From positions 1,137,501-1,201,500 of the forward strand of contig NC_010730.1 of assembly GCF_000020325.1 (NCBI RefSeq): 64,000 nt of DNA. The letters are read 5' to 3'. A program made the translations under genes and the position numbers. Shown here piece by piece: positions 18,363 through 28,583 of this stretch. This DNA is from Sulfurihydrogenibium sp. YO3AOP1. GTDB lineage: Bacteria > Aquificota > Aquificia > Aquificales > Hydrogenothermaceae. The notes beneath the pieces were generated by a model. It made no database searches. It was given only the letters and a program-made list of their open reading frames with translations, and was not told the origin of the DNA. Each line of letters begins with the position of its first letter. Position 1 is the first letter of the stretch.

Positions 18363-19169
18363 TTAAAATAGCCTTTTCCCTATCACTATCACAAAAAACA
18401 CGATAGAATAAAGTATAACTATCGTTGAGCCGGATGGAAGGTTAAAATAAAATGAAAGAATTATTCCGGCACTTACAATTATTAGACTAAATATAATAGA
18501 AAGAGTAATAATCTTTTTATAATGCCATGTAAGTTGAGAAGAGACAGCAGCTGGCAAGATTATCATCGCAGCTGATAAAATAGACCCTACAAGCTTTATA
18601 GATAAAACAGTTGCTATTGCTATCAACGTTATCACGCTGTAGTATAAAAAGTTTGTATTAACTGCGCCAATATAAGCAAGGTCTTCATCAAAACAGCAGT
18701 AAAGAATTTCGTCAAAGTATTTAAGTAAAAATCCAATGGTAAAAACTGTAAAGATAGAAATGTAAATTAAATCTTCTTTTGTGATTGTTAAGATATTTCC
18801 AAACAAAAATGCAAATAAATCAGAATTATAATTATTAGAAAAGGAGATTAAAACTACACCAAAAGCCATTGAAAAAGAAAGCAAAATTCCTATTGTCAAA
18901 TCTTCATGAATTTTTCCTTTTTTGCTAATGTATCCTATCAACACACCCACCAAAACAGCAAAAATACTACCTGTTAATGTTGGATTGATTCCGGCAAAAA
19001 AGCCAATTGCAAGCCCACCAAATGCAGCATGAGAAATACCAACATTTATAAACGACCATTTTTTAACATAGATAAAAAATGACAAAACAGAAAGTAAAAC
19101 ACTTACCAGTAGACCACCAATAAACGCATTAAGCATAAATGGAACTGTGAAAATATCTAAAAAACTCAA
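18363..19169 (-). CDS. Metal ABC transporter permease (ABC-3 type, ZnuB/MntB-like)
   Basis: The 268-residue protein has about eight hydrophobic segments. The conserved family stretches INVGISHAAFGGLAIG and VGSILSAAMIILPAA are present. ABC-3 permeases import zinc, manganese or iron across the inner membrane. It overlaps the ATPase gene by four bases. The substrate-binding protein expected for the importer is not in this window. Zinc versus manganese cannot be decided from sequence alone. Confidence 0.88.
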   Translation of the reverse strand: MSFLDIFTVPFMLNAFIGGLLVSVLLSVLSFFIYVKKWSFINVGISHAAFGGLAIGFFAGINPTLTGSIFAVLVGVLIGYISKKGKIHEDLTIGILLSFSMAFGVVLISFSNNYNSDLFAFLFGNILTITKEDLIYISIFTVFTIGFLLKYFDEILYCCFDEDLAYIGAVNTNFLYYSVITLIAIATVLSIKLVGSILSAAMIILPAAVSSQLTWHYKKIITLSIIFSLIIVSAGIILSFYFNLPSGSTIVILYSIVFFVIVIGKRLF

Positions 19170-19945
19170 TGTCGTATCTCCAACATCTTGGGATTAAAAT
19201 GTTGACAGGTCAAACACTCATCAGAATGAATTAGCAGACTAACATCTGCTGAATATAGTTTTTGCAGATTTTCTTTTGTTAAAAAGTCTTTAGCAGAACC
19301 AAAGTAGTGAAGCCTCTTATTTAAGCCGGCTATTTTATGTGAAAAGCTTACAACTGCACCTATATCATGGCTTACCATTATGATGGTCATCTTTCTTTCT
19401 TGATTTAAACGTTTTATAAATTCATAAAAACTTTCTTGAGCCACTACATCAACTCCTGTGGACGGTTCATCAAGTATCAAAATTTTTGGGTCTGATACTA
19501 ACGACCGAGCTATCATGATTCTCTGCTGTTGACCACCGGATAACCGTCCGAAAATTTTATTTTCAAACCCTTTCATACCAACGTATTCAATGTATCTTAA
19601 AGCTAAATCTAATTTCTCCTTTTTTGATAGATTCTTACCAATTAAACCAAACAAAACAACATCCAAAGCACTAACCGGAAAATCTAATTCTTGTTTACTT
19701 TTTTGTGGCACATATCCAATCATATGATTTTTTATTGCATAGTAAGGATCTTTACCATCTATTAAAACTGTTCCAGAAGTTGGTTTTAATAATCCAAGTA
19801 AGACTTTGATTAATGTAGTTTTTCCACCACCGTTTGGTCCAACTATAGAAACAATCTCTCCTTGATTTACTTCAATGTTAATATCTTCAAGAATGACGCT
19901 ATCTTCTATTTTTACGGTAAGGTTTTTAATCTCTATAAAGCTCAT
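19166..19945 (-). CDS. Metal ABC transporter ATP-binding protein (ZnuC/MntA-like)
   Basis: The 259-residue protein has Walker A GPNGGGKTT (about residue 36), the signature LSGGQQQRIMIARSLV, Walker B LILDEPSTGVD and the switch histidine in VSHDIG. The C-terminus carries a cysteine/histidine cluster (HSDECLTCQHFNP) that could bind metal. It powers the permease encoded just downstream and is coupled to it by a four-base overlap. Confidence 0.9.
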   Translation of the reverse strand: MSFIEIKNLTVKIEDSVILEDINIEVNQGEIVSIVGPNGGGKTTLIKVLLGLLKPTSGTVLIDGKDPYYAIKNHMIGYVPQKSKQELDFPVSALDVVLFGLIGKNLSKKEKLDLALRYIEYVGMKGFENKIFGRLSGGQQQRIMIARSLVSDPKILILDEPSTGVDVVAQESFYEFIKRLNQERKMTIIMVSHDIGAVVSFSHKIAGLNKRLHYFGSAKDFLTKENLQKLYSADVSLLIHSDECLTCQHFNPKMLEIRH

Positions 19946-20967
19946 ATCTTAACTACAATCTTTCCAAAAAACTGTCTGCTTAGCAATTTTTCATAAGCTT
20001 TTTGAATATCTTCTAATTCAAATACAGAGTCAATGACTGGTCTGATTTTATTTGGAATGAGTTTTAAGACATGTGAGAACTCGCCTTTTGTTCCCATGTA
20101 TACACCGTGTATGGTTAGATTTTTTCCAAATACATATCTTAAATTTATGTTGACTTCAGCTCCTGTTGTTGAACCAAAGGTTATAACATTTCCACCTTTT
20201 TTAGCACAGGATAGAGACTTATTAAATGTTTCAGCTCCTATATGGTCTATAACCACATCACAAAGATTGTTACTTGTAATTTCTTTAACCTTTTCTACAA
20301 AATCTTCATTTTTATAGTTAATCACATAATCAGCACCAAGATTTTTGCATTTTTCTACCTTCCAATCATCACCAACGGTTGTGATAACAGTAGCACCAAA
20401 TAATTTTGCAAGTTGTATTCCAGCCGTTCCTACACCACTTGCCCCACCATGAATTAAGACTATATCACCGGCTTTTATTTTTGTTCTTGTGATTAAAGAA
20501 TGCCACATCGTAATGTATGTAATTGGTAAACATGAAGCTTCTTCAAAAGAGAAATCATCCGGAATTTTAAAAACATTTACAGCCGGAACTTTTACATACT
20601 CAGCAGAAACACCATCTTCTAATACCCCTAAAGGTCTAAACTGATTACATTCATTGTCTCTTCCGGATAAACATTTTTCACAGTATCCACAAGAAAGACC
20701 GGAGAAAATAACGACCCTATCACCTTCTTTTACATTCTTAACATTTTTACCAGTTTTTGCTACTATACCCGCACCATCAGATGCAAAGATATGCGGCAGA
20801 GGAATAGGCATAGGATACTTACCTTCCATAACCCAAACATCTAAATGGTTTAAAGAAAACGCTTTTATATTGACTAAAACTTCATCATCGTTTATCTCCG
20901 GTATAGGAAAATCTCCAATTTTGATTGCTTTATACCCTTCTAATTTGTCATAGTAAGCAGCTTTCAT
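19942..20967 (-). CDS. Zinc-type medium-chain alcohol dehydrogenase/quinone reductase-like protein
   Basis: The 341-residue protein has the structural zinc loop CGYCEKCLSGRDNEC (four cysteines), the glycine-rich substrate domain start, and the nucleotide-binding HGGASGVGTAGIQLAKLFGA. The catalytic-site segment GDRVVIFSGLSCG fits the MDR superfamily. The substrate is unknown; the family includes alcohol dehydrogenases, enoyl reductases and quinone reductases. It is the first gene of the operon and overlaps the ABC ATPase by four bases. Confidence 0.85.
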   Translation of the reverse strand: MKAAYYDKLEGYKAIKIGDFPIPEINDDEVLVNIKAFSLNHLDVWVMEGKYPMPIPLPHIFASDGAGIVAKTGKNVKNVKEGDRVVIFSGLSCGYCEKCLSGRDNECNQFRPLGVLEDGVSAEYVKVPAVNVFKIPDDFSFEEASCLPITYITMWHSLITRTKIKAGDIVLIHGGASGVGTAGIQLAKLFGATVITTVGDDWKVEKCKNLGADYVINYKNEDFVEKVKEITSNNLCDVVIDHIGAETFNKSLSCAKKGGNVITFGSTTGAEVNINLRYVFGKNLTIHGVYMGTKGEFSHVLKLIPNKIRPVIDSVFELEDIQKAYEKLLSRQFFGKIVVKI

Positions 20968-20995
20968 TTAATTCCTCCTATTTATTCCTTAATTT

Positions 20996-21361
20996 TTAAA
21001 TTTTCTTATTTAGTAAACTGCCTGAAGATTTTTTTGATTCACCTTCTGATGAGTATGTAGTAGCAGATTGAAAAACAGCTTGAAAAATTTCTTCTATTAA
21101 ATTTAAATTAGAAGATGCTATTGTTTGATTGATAGCTGTAAGTTCTTTAATTTTATTTATTTTTTCTTTTAATGTTGGGGATAGATTTTCAAAATCTTTT
21201 ACTTCAAAATTCGCAAGCTCTGATAGTAAAGACTGCTTTTCTTCAACGATTTTCATTATTTCTTCAGGTGCTTTGTCATCATTAATAGCGTTTATTAAAA
21301 GCTTATTTTCTTTTTCAAGCAAGTTTATTAAATTTTCTAAGATTTTTTCTATTTTATCCAT
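20996..21361 (-). CDS. FlgN-like protein (possible flagellar export chaperone)
   Basis: I start at the ATG at 21361 (MDKIEKILENLINLLEKENK), giving 121 residues. The open frame runs further upstream but into the divergent IclR promoter region. The protein is almost all helical. It contains the FlgN-like pattern of an N-terminal heptad helix, EEKQSLLSEL, a NQTIASSNLNLIEEIF helix and a serine-rich tail after TTYSSEG. FlgN holds hook-associated proteins before export. No other flagellar gene is in the window, so the call is tentative. Confidence 0.6.
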   Translation of the reverse strand: MDKIEKILENLINLLEKENKLLINAINDDKAPEEIMKIVEEKQSLLSELANFEVKDFENLSPTLKEKINKIKELTAINQTIASSNLNLIEEIFQAVFQSATTYSSEGESKKSSGSLLNKKI

Positions 21362-21394
21362 TTTTGGCACCTGTATAATAAAATCAAATTGTGT

Positions 21395-21400
21395 TATAAT
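21395..21400 (+). promoter_or_regulatory. Probable -10 box of the iclR-like gene
   Basis: TATAAT lies 34 bases before the ATG at 21435, in the divergent gap with the FlgN-like gene. No clear -35 is seen. Confidence 0.4.
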
Positions 21401-21434
21401 CATTCTAACATAAGAAACGGAGAAAGATAACAGA

Positions 21435-22106
21435 ATGCAGAAAAAGGGTGCGAAGAAATCTATTGAAAAAGCTTTAGATTTATTAGAAGCTTTGAAGGAA
21501 AAAGACAATTTAGGCGTTACTGAACTTAGTAATATTCTTGGATTAAATAAAAATAACGTTTTTAGACTCCTTGCAACTTTAGAAGTAAAAGGTTTAATAG
21601 AGCAAGACCCAGAAACAGGACATTACAGACTTGGAGTAAAAACTTTACTTTTAGAATATTCATTTATAAAAAATTTAACAATTTTAAACCAGGCAAAACA
21701 GTTTGTTAAACAGCTAAGGAATAAAACAAATGAAACAGTTTACTTGTCATTGATGCATCAAAATGATATTGTCTATTTTTACTCTAAGGATAGTAAATCT
21801 TCTGTTTTAGTCAATTCAAGAATTGCTAAAAGATATCCTGCTATTGAAACTGCACCGGGTAGAGCTATTTTAAGGGCAAAAAAAGAGCTTGGTGATATTT
21901 TTGAGTATGATTTCGAAGGCTTAGAGCCGGAGGTATCAGAGATAGCCACAGTTATAAGAGATGAAAGTGATTATCCAGTTGCCGCACTTTCTATAGTTGC
22001 ACCAATTTCAAGACTTAATAAATCAAATTATGGCGGACTGTTTAAACATGAATTACTACAAACAGCAAAAGAAATAACAAATTTGTATAAAATAGATTTG
22101 CCTTAA
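21435..22106 (+). CDS. IclR-family transcriptional regulator
   Basis: The 223-residue protein has an N-terminal helix-turn-helix (KSIEKALDLLEAL..., LGVTELSNILGLNKNNVFRLL) followed by GHYRLGVKTLLL. It ends with the IclR effector domain (about 75-220), including AIETAPGRAILRA and VAALSIVAPISRL. IclR proteins repress or activate carbon-metabolism genes on binding a small ligand. It is followed after only three bases by lnt. The ligand is unknown. Confidence 0.9.
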   Translation: MQKKGAKKSIEKALDLLEALKEKDNLGVTELSNILGLNKNNVFRLLATLEVKGLIEQDPETGHYRLGVKTLLLEYSFIKNLTILNQAKQFVKQLRNKTNETVYLSLMHQNDIVYFYSKDSKSSVLVNSRIAKRYPAIETAPGRAILRAKKELGDIFEYDFEGLEPEVSEIATVIRDESDYPVAALSIVAPISRLNKSNYGGLFKHELLQTAKEITNLYKIDLP

Positions 22107-22109
22107 AAA

Positions 22110-23651
22110 ATGCTTTATATTGTTTTATCAGTTATATCTGGTTTAACTTTAGCAATATCCTTGCCAAATTATTATATTCCATTTGCTTTTTTGGTTGGCT
22201 ATGGACTTTTGTTTTATTTGATAGAAAAAAATGATACCAAAAGACTAATTCTATACTCGTTTATCGCAGGACTTGTTTTTTCTGGAATTTCTTTTTACTG
22301 GATAATATACGCCATTCATTATTACGGAAAGATTAATTTATACCTTTCTTCCGGACTGTTCTTATTATTTATCACTGCTTACAGCTTATATGCTTTTGTT
22401 CTTTTTTCTATCTTGTTAAAACTGTTTTATAAAAGATACAATTACAAAGGCTTTTTTATATCACCATTTCTAATAGTACTTTTAGAAGTAGTCCGGGAGT
22501 ATTTTCCATTTACAGGCTTTCCTTGGAATTTAAACGGATACATGCTTTCATACATAAATCAAATTGCACAAATATCGTCACTTTTTAGCATCTATGGACT
22601 TTCTTTTTTAGTATTGTATTTTTCTGTTTCTTTCTACATGATGTTTTCAAATCAACATTTTAGATGGATCATATTAAATTTACTAAATATAGCATTATTC
22701 ATTTCTATATTTCATTGGGGGCAAAGCAGAATTGAAAGCTATGCTGACAAAGGAGAGTCTTATAAAGTATCAATCTTACAAGGTAATATAGACGAGACGC
22801 TAAAGATTGAAAGAAATACAGAAAATGACATGGTCGTTTTAAATAAATATATATATTTATTTGAAAAAGCAAAAAAAGACAACCCAGATTTAGTCATTCT
22901 TCCAGAATCTGCGCTACCTTTCTTTCCATTTATTGACAATGATAAAAAAGAGTATTTTTTTAAAGAGTTTGAAAAAATTAGGATTCCATTTCTTTCTGGT
23001 TTTGATAACGTGATTCTTAATAAAAACTTAGAGATAGAAAAAGTTTACAATTCATTATTCTTAGTAGATGAAAACGGAAAGTATGTAGATTATTATTCAA
23101 AGATAAAGATAGTACCCTTTGCTGAATATTCACCAATCAGATTTAAATTTCTTGAAGAGATTTTTGAGTATATGAAAGGAATTGATTTTTCTCCGGGCGA
23201 GGGTCAAAAATTGCTTACTTTTCAAAAGAATAATAAAAAACCAATGAAGATAGTATCTCTCATTTGCTTTGAGTCTATCTTTCCTGAATATGTTTCAAGT
23301 TTTGTAAATAAAGGTGGGAATGTAATTGTAAATATTACAAATGACGGATGGTTTGGAAAGACTTCTGCCCCTTACCAGCATTTTGAAATGGCAAGAATTA
23401 GGGCTATTGAAAATAATGTTTATCTTATTAGAGCTGCTAACACCGGTATTAGTGCGGTAATAAATCCTGTTGGAAAGATAAAAAGTAAGTTAAACCTAAA
23501 CACTGAAGGTGTGCTTACTGATTATGTTTATCTTACAGATGGTAGGTCTTTTTTCAATCAAAATAGGATTTTTATTTTAATTGGATATATGGTTTTGTTT
23601 GGCTTAGTTTTAGGATTGTTAGAGTTTTATAAGGCAAGAAGTGAAAAATAA
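22110..23651 (+). CDS. lnt: Apolipoprotein N-acyltransferase
   Basis: The 513-residue protein has about six N-terminal membrane segments (1-210) and a C-terminal nitrilase-like domain. The catalytic triad is visible as Glu in VILPESALPFFPF, Lys in YYSKIKIVPFAEYSP and Cys in LICFESIFPE. The enzyme adds the third acyl chain to lipoproteins at the inner membrane. Two predicted lipoproteins in this window (3115, 28793) are possible substrates. Confidence 0.95.
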   Translation: MLYIVLSVISGLTLAISLPNYYIPFAFLVGYGLLFYLIEKNDTKRLILYSFIAGLVFSGISFYWIIYAIHYYGKINLYLSSGLFLLFITAYSLYAFVLFSILLKLFYKRYNYKGFFISPFLIVLLEVVREYFPFTGFPWNLNGYMLSYINQIAQISSLFSIYGLSFLVLYFSVSFYMMFSNQHFRWIILNLLNIALFISIFHWGQSRIESYADKGESYKVSILQGNIDETLKIERNTENDMVVLNKYIYLFEKAKKDNPDLVILPESALPFFPFIDNDKKEYFFKEFEKIRIPFLSGFDNVILNKNLEIEKVYNSLFLVDENGKYVDYYSKIKIVPFAEYSPIRFKFLEEIFEYMKGIDFSPGEGQKLLTFQKNNKKPMKIVSLICFESIFPEYVSSFVNKGGNVIVNITNDGWFGKTSAPYQHFEMARIRAIENNVYLIRAANTGISAVINPVGKIKSKLNLNTEGVLTDYVYLTDGRSFFNQNRIFILIGYMVLFGLVLGLLEFYKARSEK

Positions 23652-23686
23652 GAAGTTAATATTTTTAGCTTATATTAATTATCAAA

Positions 23687-23866
23687 ATGCCTTGGCGAGA
23701 AATTAGTGATTTTTATAGAATTTAAAATTAAGATCCTTCGGACTTACGTCCTCAGGATGACAACAAAAGGTTGAATGATAAGCATTAAAGGAAGGATAAC
23801 CTTAGATGTCATTCTGTAGCCAAGCGAAAAATCTCCTACTTTTATTAAATTCTTCACCCGACATAT
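23687..23866. repeat. Dispersed palindromic repeat unit
   Basis: The unit runs from CCTTGGCGAGAAATTAGTG (about 23690) to ATTCTTCACCCGACATAT. Between them lie AGATCCTTCGGACTTACGTC (from 23731), an AAAGGTTG/CAACCTT-like inner stem in which the right side is decayed, and GATGTCATTCTGTAGC (23806-23821). It carries TCAGGATGACAA at 23752-23763, one mismatch from the IS110 target. The rest of the gap 23652-24124 holds nothing recognisable except TATAAT at 24081 before gltB. Confidence 0.85.
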
Positions 23867-24124
23867 TTTATAAAATTTAAAAAGGAAATATTTCAGATTT
23901 AAATTCTCATAATGTTTGAACAGTAATGGGTAAAAATTAAATAGACATCTTAACAATAATCTTTCACACCTCATATTTTTTTAAGTACGGGCAATTCATG
24001 AATTGCCCCAACATCCATCAATCTCACTTTCTTACCTTTTCACATCTCACATTGAATTTATCAAGCAAAGTTTTGAATTTTATAATAAAATATTTATTTA
24101 CCAGAAAACTTAGAGGTGGTAGAA

Positions 24125-27100
24125 TTGTCTGAAATTTTAGAAAAAGACGCTTGCGGAGTTGGATTTATCGCAAATATCAAAGGTATAAAATCTCATAAAA
24201 TTCTTCATAATGCTCTTGAATCTCTTGCGAATTTAGACCATAGAGGTGCTGTAAGTGCCGATGGTAAAACAGGAGACGGAGCAGGAATTTTAACACAGAT
24301 TCCATATAAGTTTTTTGAAAAACAATTATTAAAATTAAATATAAAAGCTCCATCGGTTGAAGATTTGGCAGTTGGTATGTTTTTCTTGCCAAAGGGTAAA
24401 GAAGAATCTATAAAGAAAGAAATTGAGGATATAATAAATCAAAGATTTAAGTTTTTGACTTGGAGAGAAGTTCCAATAAACGAAGCTGAAATCGGAGAGA
24501 TTGCAAAGAGAACGCAGCCAACAATCTATCAAGCTTTTATATCAAAAGAAGGTATAAAAGTTGATAATTTTGAAAGGGAATTATTTATTTTAAGAAAAAA
24601 ACTTGAAAAGCTTGCTGATAATCCCGATTACAAAGATTTTTATATTCCTTCTCTATCTTCAAGAACAATAGTTTATAAAGGACTTATCACAGCTCCAAAA
24701 TTGAGAGATTTTTACTATGATTTACAAGATGAAGATTACGAAACAGCTTTTGCAATATTCCATCAAAGATATTCAACTAACACATTTCCTAACTGGAAGC
24801 TTGCTCATCCTTTCAGAATACTTGCCCATAATGGGGAAATAAACACTATTTCAGCAAACAGAAACTGGCTAAAAGCTAAATATCAAGACATTAGAGAAGT
24901 ATGGGGAGACCTTGCCGAGTATATTTTGCCAATTACAAACGATACTGACAGCGACTCTGCATCTCTTGACAATGCAGTAGAATTTTTAGTCCATTCTGGA
25001 AAAGACATTTTGACTGCAATTAATGTATTAGTTCCAAGAGCATGGGAAAACGATACAAGATTAACACCGGAAGAAAGAGCATTCTATGAATATTTTGCAT
25101 GTATTTTTGAAAGCTGGGATGGTCCTGCAGCTATAGCATTTACAGATGGAAAAATCATAGGTGGAAAGTTAGACAGAAACGGTCTAAGACCGGCAAGGTA
25201 CATAATTACAGAAGACACTATACTTATGGCTTCTGAAGTTGGAGTTATAGAATTTCCGGAAGAAGAAGTAAAATTAAAAGGAAGATTAGGTCCGGGAGAT
25301 AAAATAGCTCTTGATTTAGAATCAGGAAAGATCTATTTCTCAGAAGAGATTATAGACCTACTTGTAAAAAATAAAAAATACAAAGAATGGGTGGAAGAAA
25401 ATATTACTCCGTTTATACCGGCTAAGGATGGTCCGGAAGTAGAAAGAAAAGATGTATTAAAAGAGTTAATTACTTTTGGATATGATAAAGATGAGATAAA
25501 CATGGTTGTTAAAGAAATGGCTCTTAAAGGAACAGAGCCTATCTACTCAATGGGTAATGACACGCCTATATCTGTTTTATCAAGAAGACCTAAAATGCTT
25601 GCCTCTTACTTTAAACAAAGATTTGCACAGGTTACAAACCCACCGATAGACCCAATCAGAGAAAAAGCCGTTATGTCTTTAAAGACATACGTAGGAAAAA
25701 AAGAAAACTTTTTACTTGAGACACCACAGCATGCAAAACAGATTGTTTTTGATTCACCAATTATTTTTGACAACGAAATGCAAGAGCTTATACAGACATA
25801 TCCAGAAAAAATCCAAATAATTCCAACTATATTCCCACCTTACGATACTGCGTTAGAACCAGCTTTAGATGAGATTTGCCAAAGAGTTGAAGAAGCGGTA
25901 GATAATGGAAAGGAAATTATAATCTTATCAGATAGAGATGTATCTATTGAAGGTGCTCCAATTCCTATGGGTCTTGCTGTTGGAGCTGTTAATGCTTATA
26001 TGTCAAGAAAAGGTAAAAGAAGTAAATTTAGCATAATAGCAGATTCAGGAGAGGTTAGAGATACTCACAGCATAGCTTTCTTAATAGGATATGGTGCTAC
26101 TCTTGTAAATCCATACATGGCTGTACAGGTAATAAGAAATCTTGTTGAAGAAGATAGTAAGCTTGAAATATCTTTTGAAGAAGCGGTAAAGAATTATAAA
26201 AAAGCTGTTAATGAAGGTCTTTTAAAGATAATGTCTAAAATGGGAATTGCTACAATAAAAAGTTATAGGTCTGCTGGTTTATTTGAAGCTCTTGGTATTT
26301 CTCAGGAAGTCATAGATAAATGTTTTCCGGGAACAATTTCTAAGCTTGATGGAATAGGATTTGTAGAGATAGCAAGGGAAACCTTAGCAAGATTTAATAA
26401 AGCATTCTCAGGAGAGCTTACAGAACTTCCAGTAGGTGGAGAATACAGACATAGAAGAGAAGGTGGAGAGTTCCACTCTTGGAATCCAAAAGCTTTAACT
26501 TCTCTACATAGGGCAGTAAGACAGATTAAGCTTGATGAATATAAAGCATTTACAGAATATGCTTATGCAGAAAAACCGGTAGAGCTAAGAGATTTACTTG
26601 AAATAACATCAGATAGACCACCAATTCCGATAGAAGAAGTAGAACCAATAGAAAGTATAATGAAAAGATTTATCGGTGCTGGAATGTCTGTCGGAGCTTT
26701 AAGTAGAGAAGCTCACGAAACCATAGCAGAAGCTTTAAACTCTATTGGTGGTAAATCAAACTCCGGTGAAGGTGGTGAAGACCCAGCAAGGTATGGAACT
26801 ATAAAAAATAGTAAAATCAAACAGGTTGCATCAGGAAGGTTTGGAGTAACACCAGAATATTTAAATTCAGCTGAAGAGATAGAAATAAAAATAGCCCAAG
26901 GTGCAAAACCGGGAGAAGGCGGACAGCTACCGGGTAAAAAGGTTGATGTATACATTGCATTTTTAAGACATGCAAGACCCGGAACAACTCTAATATCTCC
27001 ACCACCACATCATGATATTTACTCAATAGAAGATTTAGCACAGCTAATTTATGACTTAAAAATGATAAATCCAAGAGCTAAGATAATCGTAAAACTGGTA

Positions 27101-28531
27101 TCAGAAAGTGGAATTGGTGTTGTAGGTTCCGGAGTAGCAAAAGCATTTGCTGATATTATCCATATCTCCGGACATGATGGTGGAACTGGAGCATCTCCGT
27201 TAGTATCCATAAAGCATGCTGGAACAATTTGGGAACTCGGACTTCCGGAAGTCCATAGAGCCTTAATAGATAATGATTTAAGAGGAAGGGTCAAGTTAAG
27301 AGTAGACGGTGGAATCAAAACAGGTAGAGATATTATCATAGGAGCATTACTTGGAGCGGAAGAATTTGGATTTGGAACCGCTTTAATGATAGCTGAAGGA
27401 TGCGTAATGGCAAGACAATGTCATTTAAATACATGTCCTGTTGGAATAACAACGCAGGATAAAAGACTTAGAGAAAAATTCCCAGGAAAGCCAGAGCATA
27501 TTATCAACTACTTAAAATTTGTTGCACAAGAAGTTAGACAGTATCTTGCAGATATGGGATATAAAAGCTTAGACGAAATCATCGGAAGAGTAGACCTGTT
27601 AAAACCAGCTATACCAACAGACCATTATAAAGCTAAAAAATTGAAATTAGATTATGTATTACAAAAACCAGACTTTTCCAAACCAATCAAGTGTATTCAA
27701 GACTCTAATCCAATACCACAGTCAAAACAACCATTTGACTTAGAAGTATTGAAAGATATACTTCCTGCGATTGAAAAAGATGAAAACTTCTCAGGTTTTT
27801 ATGTTTTGAGAAATACTTACAGGTCATTTGGAACAAGAATAGCCCATGAAATCGTAAAGAGATACGGAGATAGAGGATTAAGAACAGGTAAATTAGAGCT
27901 TAATTTAAGAGGAACTGCAGGGCAAAGCTTTGGTGCATTCTGCGTTCCAGGAATGATTTTGTTTTTAACAGGACAGGCAAACGATTATGTAGGTAAAGGA
28001 ATGGCCGGTGGAGTAATCATAATCAAGCCACCAAAAGAATTCAAAGGCGAAAGTCATAAAAATGTAATTGCCGGCAACACAATACTTTATGGAGCTACAG
28101 GCGGTCAAGTTTATATCTCCGGAATGGTCGGAGAAAGATTTGCAGTAAGAAACAGCGGAGCTACGGCAGTAGTTGAAGGTGTTGGAGACCATGGCTGCGA
28201 ATACATGACAGAAGGAACAGTTTTAATACTTGGGAAAATAGGCATAAACTTTGGAGCTGGTATGACCGGCGGAACAGCTTACATCTACGATCCAGAAGGT
28301 GAAGTAGATAGAAAAATCAATAAATCATATGTAAAAACTGAAGCACTCGAAGAGGAAGACATAGAAGAGATAAACAAACTCCTATTAAAACATGTTGCCT
28401 ATACAGAAAGCAAAATAGCTAAATATATATTAGACAATTTTAAAGAAGAAATTAATAACTTTGTTAAAGTTGTAGCGTTAGAATCTAAAAAACCTGCATT
28501 AGACACAGATGAAGCAGTTGTAGGAAAGTGA
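24125..28531 (+). CDS. gltB: Glutamate synthase large subunit
   Basis: The protein has about 1468 residues. I prefer the TTG at 24125 (GAGGTGG five bases upstream) over the in-frame GTG at 24116, which has no ribosome-binding site. The start leaves a short propeptide before the class-II glutaminase cysteine of KDACGVGFIA. The FMN domain contains SGGEGGEDPARYG-like text, and the 3Fe-4S cysteines are in CVMARQCHLNTCPVGI (near residue 1093). A C-terminal GXGXG beta-helix (GGQVYISGMVG) ends the protein. It makes glutamate from glutamine and 2-oxoglutarate. No gltD is adjacent. Confidence 0.95.
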   Translation: MSEILEKDACGVGFIANIKGIKSHKILHNALESLANLDHRGAVSADGKTGDGAGILTQIPYKFFEKQLLKLNIKAPSVEDLAVGMFFLPKGKEESIKKEIEDIINQRFKFLTWREVPINEAEIGEIAKRTQPTIYQAFISKEGIKVDNFERELFILRKKLEKLADNPDYKDFYIPSLSSRTIVYKGLITAPKLRDFYYDLQDEDYETAFAIFHQRYSTNTFPNWKLAHPFRILAHNGEINTISANRNWLKAKYQDIREVWGDLAEYILPITNDTDSDSASLDNAVEFLVHSGKDILTAINVLVPRAWENDTRLTPEERAFYEYFACIFESWDGPAAIAFTDGKIIGGKLDRNGLRPARYIITEDTILMASEVGVIEFPEEEVKLKGRLGPGDKIALDLESGKIYFSEEIIDLLVKNKKYKEWVEENITPFIPAKDGPEVERKDVLKELITFGYDKDEINMVVKEMALKGTEPIYSMGNDTPISVLSRRPKMLASYFKQRFAQVTNPPIDPIREKAVMSLKTYVGKKENFLLETPQHAKQIVFDSPIIFDNEMQELIQTYPEKIQIIPTIFPPYDTALEPALDEICQRVEEAVDNGKEIIILSDRDVSIEGAPIPMGLAVGAVNAYMSRKGKRSKFSIIADSGEVRDTHSIAFLIGYGATLVNPYMAVQVIRNLVEEDSKLEISFEEAVKNYKKAVNEGLLKIMSKMGIATIKSYRSAGLFEALGISQEVIDKCFPGTISKLDGIGFVEIARETLARFNKAFSGELTELPVGGEYRHRREGGEFHSWNPKALTSLHRAVRQIKLDEYKAFTEYAYAEKPVELRDLLEITSDRPPIPIEEVEPIESIMKRFIGAGMSVGALSREAHETIAEALNSIGGKSNSGEGGEDPARYGTIKNSKIKQVASGRFGVTPEYLNSAEEIEIKIAQGAKPGEGGQLPGKKVDVYIAFLRHARPGTTLISPPPHHDIYSIEDLAQLIYDLKMINPRAKIIVKLVSESGIGVVGSGVAKAFADIIHISGHDGGTGASPLVSIKHAGTIWELGLPEVHRALIDNDLRGRVKLRVDGGIKTGRDIIIGALLGAEEFGFGTALMIAEGCVMARQCHLNTCPVGITTQDKRLREKFPGKPEHIINYLKFVAQEVRQYLADMGYKSLDEIIGRVDLLKPAIPTDHYKAKKLKLDYVLQKPDFSKPIKCIQDSNPIPQSKQPFDLEVLKDILPAIEKDENFSGFYVLRNTYRSFGTRIAHEIVKRYGDRGLRTGKLELNLRGTAGQSFGAFCVPGMILFLTGQANDYVGKGMAGGVIIIKPPKEFKGESHKNVIAGNTILYGATGGQVYISGMVGERFAVRNSGATAVVEGVGDHGCEYMTEGTVLILGKIGINFGAGMTGGTAYIYDPEGEVDRKINKSYVKTEALEEEDIEEINKLLLKHVAYTESKIAKYILDNFKEEINNFVKVVALESKKPALDTDEAVVGK

Positions 28532-28583
28532 GAGATAATGAGTTTTTATCTTACTTGCTTGGTTCATTTTAAAATTTTAAAAT

